Of a DNA stretch of 64,000 nucleotides, positions 17,337 through 24,221 are shown piece after piece (the stretch's first letter is position 1; each line of letters begins with the position of its first letter). The stretch is taken from assembly GCF_016904675.1 (NCBI RefSeq), contig NZ_CP070228.1, positions 1,922,001 to 1,986,000 on the forward strand, written 5' to 3'. The position numbers and the translations under genes are program-made. This stretch comes from Arcanobacterium phocisimile. GTDB taxonomy: Bacteria; Actinomycetota; Actinomycetes; Actinomycetales; Actinomycetaceae. The notes below the pieces were generated by a model. That model was not told where the DNA came from, searched no databases, and saw only the letters and a list, made by a program, of their open reading frames with translations.

Positions 17337-18151
17337 ATCTACGAATCGGAGTTCTCCTCCCGGAAGTGCTCGGCACCTACGGTGATTCGGGAAATGCAGA
17401 AATTTTAGCGTTTCGAGCGCAGGCTCGCGGAATTGGTACCGAGATCGTGCATGTTGGCATCGACGACGCTATCCCGGACTCGCTCGACATTTACACCCTC
17501 GGTGGCGGCGAAGACATCGCGCAAACAATCGCAGCCCGCAAACTCACAACTGACCCCGGTCTGGCTCGCGCCGTAGCAGCTGGCCGGCCAGTGTTGGCGA
17601 TTTGTGCCGCTTTACAGGTGCTCGGCACATACTATACCGACGCGGCCGGAACGAAAACTGCCGGCGCTGACATGCTTGATGTTGTCACCCTGCCACAAGG
17701 ATTGCGGGCAATCGGTGAATTGCGTAGCGAGCCTGGGCCTGGGCTGACGGCTCGTGGCGTAAGTGAAACCTTGTACGGGTTTGAAAATCATGGCGGCGGA
17801 ACGGCGCTCGGACCGGATGCCTCCCCGTTTGGATTCGTTACTTTCGGTACCGGTAACGGCGTGCCTGGTGTTGCGCCGGCACGCACTAACGATTCGCGCA
17901 CGCCCGATCCGGAACTGGTTTTGGCTGGCACGCCTGATGGTTATGTGACTGAGGTGGACGGCCAGCGGGTCGACGGCGCAGTGCAAGGCTCGATTTTTGC
18001 CACCTACATGCACGGACCGGTTCTGGCGCGCAACCCGCAGCTTGCCGACATGCTTATCGCCATGGCTACCAGGGATTCGCTTCCGCCACTGGATGTGCCG
18101 GGGGTGGTTGACTTGCGCGCCGAACGCGAGCAGTTTATCGCAGGTCAGTAG
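17333..18151 (+). CDS. gatD: Lipid II isoglutaminyl synthase, glutaminase subunit GatD
   Basis: The 272-residue protein is a class I glutamine amidotransferase of the CobB/CobQ-like type. It begins LRIGVLLPEVLGTYGDSGNAEIL and has GGGEDIAQ, the nucleophile Cys in AICAALQVLG (about residue 93), ENHGGGT and the catalytic-His region YMHGPVLARNPQLAD. It supplies ammonia to MurT for lipid II amidation. The four-base overlap with murT shows a two-gene operon. Confidence 0.94.
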   Translation: MNLRIGVLLPEVLGTYGDSGNAEILAFRAQARGIGTEIVHVGIDDAIPDSLDIYTLGGGEDIAQTIAARKLTTDPGLARAVAAGRPVLAICAALQVLGTYYTDAAGTKTAGADMLDVVTLPQGLRAIGELRSEPGPGLTARGVSETLYGFENHGGGTALGPDASPFGFVTFGTGNGVPGVAPARTNDSRTPDPELVLAGTPDGYVTEVDGQRVDGAVQGSIFATYMHGPVLARNPQLADMLIAMATRDSLPPLDVPGVVDLRAEREQFIAGQ

Positions 18152-18156
18152 CTCTG

Positions 18157-18360
18157 CTAGTGTGGCCCACCGGGACTCCCTGCAGACGTGATTGTAAGGG
18201 GAACTTCCGGCACGTCATAATTCCCAACAGTTGCCCCTATTTGACATGTTGCTGGATGAAGCGCACTCATATCATGCCCATCAGGTGTAACAGAAACTGC
18301 ACCCGAACACCTATCCGTTAACCGGAGGCCGGACAAATCTCCGCCGGTAATATCATGCAA
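18157..18360 (-). pseudogene. Possible 3' remnant of a secreted-protein gene
   Basis: This minus-strand frame is open from about 18465 but has no good start codon; the first usable one is TTG at 18360, without a ribosome binding site. The translation (GGDLSGLRLTDRCSGAVSVT, later ATCQIGATVGNYDVPEVPLT) looks like protein, with a Pro/Thr-rich lead-in and two cysteines, as in C-terminal parts of secreted proteins or lipoproteins. I recognise no family. The rest of 18152-18538 holds only the motif at 18443-18459 and the terminator at 18484-18518. Confidence 0.3.
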
Positions 18361-18483
18361 AATACTCGTCGGATTGGGAGTTGACGGAGTTGTATAAATA
18401 GGAGTTAACGTATTTTCACTACCTGGCCACTGCCTTTTCGCTGGGCGTGATTTTGTGCAGTGAATTATGCCGGATTACAAGAA

Positions 18484-18518
18484 AACAGGGACGCGATGAT
18501 CACCATCGCGTCCCTGTT
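18484..18518 (-). terminator. Terminator after the LAKTG surface-protein gene
   Basis: A perfect 15-bp stem (AACAGGGACGCGATG and its complement) with a 5-nt loop lies 20 bp beyond the stop codon of the minus-strand surface-protein gene. Confidence 0.7.
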
Positions 18519-18538
18519 AATTAGCTAGCTTTGCTGGT

Positions 18539-19672
18539 TTACTTATCAGCTTTACGGCCAAGCACAACACTTGCTGTGCCTAGCAAACCCAGTAGTCCAG
18601 CAACCATAGCCAAAACCAAACCCTCAACACCAGTCTTTGCTAACTGAGTGCTCTGGGACTGCTGCGGAGCTTGAGGCTGTGGCATAGACGGTGACTGTTG
18701 CTCAGCCTGACCTTGGCCGGACTGCTGTTTACCAGAGTTGGCCTTACCGTCCTGATCTTGAGCCTTCTTATCAATGCCTGGTTTCTCCGACTTTGACGAG
18801 TCATCATGCTTACGCTGATCCTGCTTCGGAGCTTCCGGCTTTGGCATAGGTTTAACATCATCCTGCTTCGGAGCTTCAGGCTCCGGCTGTGGCTGAGGCT
18901 TCACATCCGGCTGCGGAGCTTGAGGCTGTGGCATAGACGGTGACTGTTGCTCAGCCTGACCTTGGCCGGACTGCTGTTTACCAGAGTTGGCCTTACCGTC
19001 CTGATCTTGAGCCTTCTTATCAATGCCTGGTTTCTCCGACTTTGACGAGTCATCATGCTTACGCTGATCCTGCTTCGGAGCTTCCGGCTTTGGCATAGGT
19101 TTAACATCATCCTGCTTCGGAGCTTCAGGCTCCGGCTGTGGCTGAGGCTTAACTTCAGGCTCCGGCTGTGGCTGAGGCTTCACATCATCCTGCTTCGGAG
19201 CTTCCGGCTTTGGTGTAGCCTCCGGCTCTTTCGGCTTAGGTGCTGGCCGAGGGGCAACAACAGTCACTACGATTTGCTGTAGCAATAGATTTTCTTCTTT
19301 GTCTCGAATGTTGATGATGATTTTACTCCCTATTTCCGCATTAGCTGCGGCTTTCACAGTAATCTCATCCTGCCAATTCATCGAGACTTCACCTTGAACT
19401 AGACCGGTAGAAGTTCCTACGACCACTGAATCTGGTGCAGCGTCTCCGCCGCTACGCTTAATTACAAGAGTTTCACCTGGGCTGATTGTGGCTTCCTTTT
19501 GCCAGCGTGGCACTTGCCTAGCAACTACTGCCCCATCAAGGGAATATGCACCTTGTTCGGCTACTACCTCAGAAATATCATCCGCAAATGCAACACCGGC
19601 AGGAACAACTTGCCATCCGGTGATAATAGTTCCCGCGACTAGCCCAGCCATGATTTTTTTAGATTTAATCAT
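18539..19672 (-). CDS. LAKTG cell-wall-anchored, proline-rich repeat protein
   Basis: From ATG 19672 the protein has 377 residues; an in-frame start at 19711 adds 13. It has a signal peptide (MIKSKKIMAGLVAGTIITGW to AFA), one extracellular domain of about 100 residues (VPRWQKEATISPGETL to IVVTVVAP), a long Pro/Gln/Lys/Glu-rich stalk with two 83-residue repeats, and a sortase signal LAKTG followed by a hydrophobic segment and RKADK. It would be linked to peptidoglycan, with the stalk crossing the wall. The globular domain resembles two domains of the larger surface protein at 38897-41683. Ligand unknown. Confidence 0.85.
   Translation of the reverse strand: MIKSKKIMAGLVAGTIITGWQVVPAGVAFADDISEVVAEQGAYSLDGAVVARQVPRWQKEATISPGETLVIKRSGGDAAPDSVVVGTSTGLVQGEVSMNWQDEITVKAAANAEIGSKIIINIRDKEENLLLQQIVVTVVAPRPAPKPKEPEATPKPEAPKQDDVKPQPQPEPEVKPQPQPEPEAPKQDDVKPMPKPEAPKQDQRKHDDSSKSEKPGIDKKAQDQDGKANSGKQQSGQGQAEQQSPSMPQPQAPQPDVKPQPQPEPEAPKQDDVKPMPKPEAPKQDQRKHDDSSKSEKPGIDKKAQDQDGKANSGKQQSGQGQAEQQSPSMPQPQAPQQSQSTQLAKTGVEGLVLAMVAGLLGLLGTASVVLGRKADK
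18662..19159. repeat. Two tandem 249-bp repeats in the surface-protein stalk
   Basis: The sequence starting CTGCGGAGCTTGAGGCTGTG at 18662 recurs at 18911, an exact offset of 249 bp (83 codons). The copies look identical in the stretches I compared. The repeat number can change by recombination or slippage without shifting the frame, altering stalk length. Confidence 0.9.
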
Positions 19673-19836
19673 TGATACTCTTTTCAAATTTACTCGTTTG
19701 ATTTTTAGCAAGAATTATTTTTTGATAAAAACCAGTAAAATGTCAAGAAAAATATTCTTCATTTTGGTAAATCTGATTAGCATCACATTCTGCATTGATG
19801 TATGTGCGCTTGTAGAATTTTAAATGTTGGTTCTAT

Positions 19837-21066
19837 TCAGCGACTAACCAGCGTCAACAGTACGATCACTTCGCAATGCTGAGTATGTGGGAACATATCA
19901 ATCACCTGCCCGCGCGCCACAGCGTAATTCGGCATCGATGCCAAGTCACGTGCCAGCGAGTCCATATTGCATGACGAGTACAGCACTTGTTCAACGCCAG
20001 AGTTATTCAGCCATTCGCACAGTTGTGTACTTAGCCCGCGCCGCGGTGGATTGACGACGACGGCGTCCGGGGTCTCGCCAGCACCCCGTGGAGCCGAACC
20101 ATCAGCACCAGCCACCCACTCGGTTGCATCGCCGGCAATAAACTGAACGCGATCGGCGCATCCTATCTGCTTCGCCGTCTGGGTCGCTGCTTGGACTGCT
20201 TGTTCGGAGGTTTCCACGCCAACGATATTTCCGCGGGTGCGCCCTGCCGCTAATACGAGCGCGAATCCGCCCACACCACAGTACAGATCCCAGACGCTAT
20301 CAACATCGCCCAACCAGCGCACTGCTGTGCGGTAGAGTTGCGCGGTAGCATCAGTGTTGGTTTGAAAGAAGGATTGTGGACGCAGATTGAGCATCAGTGG
20401 CTGATCCAGTTCTGGAATGTCGAGCGTCATCGGCAGAGTGTGCGAGTCGCTGATCAGGATTTCTTCGTCGCCTTCAATGATCGCCTTATGTTCAGGCTGG
20501 ACGTTGAGCGTGATCACCCGAATTGTTGGCACGGCTGCCATAAGTTCGTCTTTGCGTTTGAATAAAATGCCTTGCACTCCGCGTCGGCGGGCGACGAATC
20601 GGACCATGAGTTCGCCGTCGTCAGACTCGGTGATAATAACGTACTTGAGCACGCCGAAATCAGTGGCGGGCGAATATGGTTCGAGCTGGCAGGCGGTGAT
20701 GAAGCGCGCGATTGCAGGGATTGCGCCGCGGATACCTGGAGTTGGGAGTGGGCAGTCGCGCAGGTCGACGCCGCGCCCGTCGACGCCAAGGGTGCCCAGT
20801 TGTGGCCGTTTAACACTGCCAGTCACCACGAGTTTGACTTTGTTGCGGAAGGCTTGTGGACGCGAGGCGAATGGTTCTTCCCATTCGCCGGCAGCGATGA
20901 GTTCTGTGGCGCGGTGTTGTTTTTCCGCCAGCTGCTGCGGGTATGGCGTGAGTAGCTCGGTGCACGAGCGGCATTTTCCCCGTTGGAAATAGTCGCAATT
21001 CAGGACCTGTGAGTTTACTGGGCGATCATGTATCGTAACTCGAACATTGTGAGAGTTTTTAAGCAT
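19837..21066 (-). CDS. rlmC: 23S rRNA (uracil-C5)-methyltransferase, RlmC type
   Basis: The 409-residue protein has an N-terminal iron-sulfur cluster motif (NCDYFQRGKCRSC and a nearby cysteine), the RumA/RumB-type fold with QSFFQTNTDATAQLY, SAM motif DLYCGVGGFALVLA, VNPPRRGL and the catalytic Cys region LYSSCNMDSLARDL, ending with FPHTQHCEVIVLL. It would methylate a uridine of 23S rRNA (U747 in the E. coli enzyme). The ATG at 21066 overlaps the hipA stop as TGATG, so translation is probably coupled to the hipBA pair, an unusual placing. Confidence 0.87.
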   Translation of the reverse strand: MLKNSHNVRVTIHDRPVNSQVLNCDYFQRGKCRSCTELLTPYPQQLAEKQHRATELIAAGEWEEPFASRPQAFRNKVKLVVTGSVKRPQLGTLGVDGRGVDLRDCPLPTPGIRGAIPAIARFITACQLEPYSPATDFGVLKYVIITESDDGELMVRFVARRRGVQGILFKRKDELMAAVPTIRVITLNVQPEHKAIIEGDEEILISDSHTLPMTLDIPELDQPLMLNLRPQSFFQTNTDATAQLYRTAVRWLGDVDSVWDLYCGVGGFALVLAAGRTRGNIVGVETSEQAVQAATQTAKQIGCADRVQFIAGDATEWVAGADGSAPRGAGETPDAVVVNPPRRGLSTQLCEWLNNSGVEQVLYSSCNMDSLARDLASMPNYAVARGQVIDMFPHTQHCEVIVLLTLVSR

Positions 21067-22241
21067 CAAAGAGTTTTCTTCCAGTTGTCGAATATTGATT
21101 TATGTAAGATTCCCGGTACTTCTTGTTGTTCAACTCCAGCGAAGTCACAAGCATCTGAAAAGCTATCGGCACATATCGCCACCATCTCCGAAATCATGGC
21201 AAACGCATCCTTTTCCCGGATCCCATAATTCGGTGCTTGGTTTACCACACTCATCAGATTATAGGTACGTTCACCATTTCTTCCATACGCCATAGCACTA
21301 TTCGCGTCCCACCCAGATTGCCGTGTTGTTTCAAGATCGAAAACTGGCGCTAACTGGTACTGGTCCCCATCCCAGATGAAGGCATGGTTTCGCGCGTGGT
21401 CATCCGTGTTCCCTATAAGGATATTGGTGACGATACGTCTAAAAACTTCGCGAGGGTTCCCAGATTTTTCTGCTAGATCTAGGTATGACACTCGCGGAAT
21501 CAATGCGTTCTCTTCGTTATAGAGCGTCACAAGTGACCGGGTATGGGAACGCAGTTGCCCGTTCCGGTCGAAGCGATCAATTATCAGAGCATCGCGACCG
21601 TTTATTTTTTCCACAGAAAATTCTGGTACAACTAAACCCATTTTCTGAGCTAAAAATAGCGCACACGCTTCAGTTCGTATGAGCGGTCTAGTTTCACTTG
21701 ATGTCGACAACTTGACGATCTTTGAGTCAATAATGATTTTCGGACGTGACCCGCCAATGGATGTGCCATGGTTCAGCGCAATATGGACGCTCTGATCGAG
21801 GCGTTTGTGCGCTAGAAGATCCTGGATTGATTCTTCCAGTTCGTCTAGTGAAATATTTCCATTTTCCCGTGGTGCATAGTGCGTTGGTGATGTTTGGAAA
21901 TCTAATGCGCCAAATCTATTAGATCCTGATTCCAACAAGTAGGTTTCAGTAGATTGTTCGATGTTTCCGTGCCGGTAGTCGATAACCATCTTTCCCCAGC
22001 CATCCGGCAGGCCATCGGTAAAGACGCCGTGGAGGGATAAACCTGCCGGCGGTAAGAAGACGTGTCGGCTAAGGGGCAGATCTTCAGCGAGCGCGATAGC
22101 GTTCTCCCGTGCCAGATAGGATTTAGCGTAAGCAAAATCGAATCTAGTGCCGACCTGATGTAAAACACCAGCAACTACTGGAGTTGTGCTTTCTGCTAGC
22201 CACGTCCAAACATAAATATCGCTTGTTTTAGAAGTCGACAT
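21066..22241 (-). CDS. hipA: HipA-family serine/threonine kinase toxin
   Basis: From ATG 22241 the protein has 391 residues. It has the HipA N-terminal couple (FAYAKSYLAR, LPLSRHVFLPPAGLS, FTDGLPDGWGKMVID), the GGSRPK nucleotide loop, RTEACALFLAQKMGL, ALIIDRFDR, the catalytic NTDDHARNHAF and the metal-binding APVFDLE. HipA kinases phosphorylate aminoacyl-tRNA synthetases and cause growth arrest. The start overlaps the end of hipB, as in typical antitoxin-toxin pairs, and the stop overlaps rlmC. The key kinase residues appear intact. Confidence 0.88.
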   Translation of the reverse strand: MSTSKTSDIYVWTWLAESTTPVVAGVLHQVGTRFDFAYAKSYLARENAIALAEDLPLSRHVFLPPAGLSLHGVFTDGLPDGWGKMVIDYRHGNIEQSTETYLLESGSNRFGALDFQTSPTHYAPRENGNISLDELEESIQDLLAHKRLDQSVHIALNHGTSIGGSRPKIIIDSKIVKLSTSSETRPLIRTEACALFLAQKMGLVVPEFSVEKINGRDALIIDRFDRNGQLRSHTRSLVTLYNEENALIPRVSYLDLAEKSGNPREVFRRIVTNILIGNTDDHARNHAFIWDGDQYQLAPVFDLETTRQSGWDANSAMAYGRNGERTYNLMSVVNQAPNYGIREKDAFAMISEMVAICADSFSDACDFAGVEQQEVPGILHKSIFDNWKKTL

Positions 22242-22563
22242 TGATTGGCTCCACACGTCGTATTCGTTCAGGTAAAAGCGCTACATGTTCCCCTGATCGC
22301 GCTCTCATTTCCGCGATTTTTTGTGGCAGCTCCTCACCAAATATCGGGATTCGCAAAACTTGCAGTACACGTAAAACTATTGCGATTGCTGTGGTGGGGG
22401 AACCTGCTTCAATGGATGCTATTGTTCTCGTCGAGCAGTGTGCTCGCTGAGCGAGTTCTGCTTGAGTCCATTGGTTGTTTGCGCGCGCTATACGTACATT
22501 GTTGCCGATGATGAGAAGTACATCCTCAACGTATGCGTTCGGTTCAATCTGCGTTCGCCCCAT
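22228..22563 (-). CDS. hipB: HipB-like antitoxin (XRE-type DNA-binding protein)
   Basis: The 111-residue protein has a helix-turn-helix at residues 20-70: NNQWTQAELAQRAHCSTRTIASIEAG. It is followed by HipA with a short overlap, so it most likely neutralises HipA and represses the operon. An inverted-repeat operator upstream (22564-22612) is possible; the stretch ATAGTATAATGC is AT-rich and could hold the promoter. The C-terminal tail (LLPERIRRVEPIN) is longer than in E. coli HipB. Confidence 0.87.
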   Translation of the reverse strand: MGRTQIEPNAYVEDVLLIIGNNVRIARANNQWTQAELAQRAHCSTRTIASIEAGSPTTAIAIVLRVLQVLRIPIFGEELPQKIAEMRARSGEHVALLPERIRRVEPINVDF

Positions 22564-22612
22564 TTCCCCTCCTTATGCAATAGTATAATGCTTAAGCGTT
22601 CTAGCACTCAAA

Positions 22613-23266
22613 CTATTGCATGTCACTCCGTCCGATATCTTCGCCGGCGAGGAATGCGGCGACGTCGCGCTTGGCCTGCTCGATCCCGACGAAGTGTACT
22701 GCGCGTAGCCCGGCTTCGCGGGCGCCGACGACGTTGGCGTAGGTGTCATCAAAGAACAAAATCTCATCGCCGTCAACGCCAAGTGCATCAATTGCCGCCC
22801 GATAGATTGCGTGGTCTGGCTTGGCGAGTCCGAGTTCGCAGGAGAAGAGTGAAACGTCGAAGAGGTGAATCCACGGCTTGTTTTCTTTCAGCCACGCCAA
22901 GTGGGTTGCGGGCACGTTCGACAGGACGTTGGGGTGAAATCCGCCGTCGTGTAGTTCTTGGAGCCAGGTGGTCATGTCCTCGTGGTGGAGTGACCAGGAT
23001 TGAACGTCGGCACGTTCGGTTTCGTCAACAAGTCCAGGAATGCTGCGGAAGTCGACGTCGAGTTCGGCGCCGATAGCATCAAGGAACTCGCCGTAGTCTT
23101 GGGTTCCAGCATCGAGCGGGTCGCGCTTTGCACGGTAGAGGTGGTCGAATGCGGCACGGTCGACGCCGAGTTCGCTAAGATGTGCAGCGCGGTGAATACC
23201 AGCAACGCCTTCGTCGTTTTGTACGCTCATGAACAGGCCGAACAGATCAAATAAAATTTTTCGCAT
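22613..23266 (-). CDS. HAD-superfamily hydrolase
   Basis: The 217-residue protein begins MRKILFDLFGLFM, the HAD motif I with the nucleophile Asp, in the DxFG form seen in haloacid-dehalogenase-like members rather than DxDG. VLSNVPATH supplies the motif II Ser, GLAKPDHAIY the motif III Lys and LFFDDTYANVVGAREAGL the motif IV aspartates. It belongs to the YihX/haloacid dehalogenase-like group of small phosphatases or dehalogenases; the substrate cannot be told. It is monocistronic. Confidence 0.8.
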   Translation of the reverse strand: MRKILFDLFGLFMSVQNDEGVAGIHRAAHLSELGVDRAAFDHLYRAKRDPLDAGTQDYGEFLDAIGAELDVDFRSIPGLVDETERADVQSWSLHHEDMTTWLQELHDGGFHPNVLSNVPATHLAWLKENKPWIHLFDVSLFSCELGLAKPDHAIYRAAIDALGVDGDEILFFDDTYANVVGAREAGLRAVHFVGIEQAKRDVAAFLAGEDIGRSDMQ

Positions 23267-23343
23267 ACTGCTATTGTCTCATTTTTTAGCGACGTGAAAC
23301 ATTCCACCAAGACTCTGGGCAGTCATCTGACTAAACTAAAACC

Positions 23344-24059
23344 ATGCCTTCCCTCTCACAAATCCCTTCAAGAACCCTAAAAACCGCAACGTTTTTCATT
23401 GATGAATCGGAGTCAAAATCCTCTGCCGGAAAATTTTTCGTCATCGGTCTTGCAAAAACATATCTTCCCTGGAAGCTCTCATGGGAAATGCGCCATATTC
23501 GCGAACGTCATTCATTCAAAGATGAATTTAAGTTCGCGAAAGTAAAAACGATACTCTACCAATTTACAAGCAGCTTATCGATGTTGCCTATACGTCGAAA
23601 ACTTTATTCGGAGCATTCGTTCTCGATTCTAGAACATCTGATCAGTTCGGGGATCGTCCGACTTGGGCTGTCCAAGCACAGCTGACCGCGCAACTAATTC
23701 GCGGAACAATGAAGCGAGGGGAACTAGGGACAGTTGTCACCGATATTATTACTACGCCTAAAGGCACGTCGCTGGCTGAATCCGTGAAGTCTCAAATTAA
23801 TTCACAATTGGACTGTCTGGCTATCGTTGGAGCAATGGATATTGATTCTCGTGCCAGCACTGAACTTCAATTAGCAGATTTATTCGCTGGTGCGGTCAAC
23901 TATGAAAGAAAATCCTTGGCAGGACTTACCAGTGGTAATGTCTCTGGCTCGTCCCCCAAGGGACAACTAGTTAGATATATTCAACAGGTATACAGTCTCG
24001 ATAGCTTTGCTGACATAAAGCAATATCTTGTCAGCATCAAAACTGCTCAGACTAGATAA
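23344..24059 (+). pseudogene. DUF3800-family protein, frameshifted
   Basis: The first frame (from ATG 23344) begins with TATFFIDESESKSSAGKFFVIGLAK, the DUF3800 N-terminus with its FIDES motif, and stops at 23685. A one-base loss in the AAAAA run at 23544-23548 best explains the break. With one more A the frame continues as VKNDTLPIYKQLIDVAYTSK, through WAVQAQLTAQLIRG, to the conserved C-terminal TELQLADLFAGAVNYE, ending at 24059. DUF3800 proteins are RNase H-like and often occur near mobile or defence genes. A homopolymer indel could also be a sequencing error or phase variation. Confidence 0.75.
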
Positions 24060-24094
24060 AATCAGCACTCATGCGATAAACTGGCGACATAGAT

Positions 24095-24154
24095 GGTCCT
24101 GACTGTTATGGTCTGTAGCTATCTTAGCGGTCCTGACTGTTATGGTCTGTAGCT
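24095..24154. repeat. Two 26-bp direct repeats spaced by 8 bp
   Basis: GGTCCTGACTGTTATGGTCT followed by GTAGCT occurs at 24095-24120 and again at 24129-24154, without a mismatch. It lies just after the frameshifted DUF3800 gene and before the terminator of hrpB. I recognise no element type. Confidence 0.8.
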
Positions 24155-24186
24155 GCTTCAAGGGTTTTATTACCTCTTAAACTTCA

Positions 24187-24215
24187 TGTGGGTGCGTTTT
24201 TCTAACGCACCCACA
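24187..24215 (-). terminator. Terminator after hrpB
   Basis: A 10-bp perfect stem TGTGGGTGCG/CGCACCCACA with a T-rich loop lies just beyond the hrpB stop at 24222. It may act in both directions, also for the DUF3800 region. Confidence 0.6.
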
Positions 24216-24221
24216 ATCATT

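Noticed and set aside
22613-23266. Loss of the second motif I aspartate in the HAD protein as a sign of inactivity
   Set aside because: The DxFG form is normal in haloacid-dehalogenase-type members, and the other motifs are intact.
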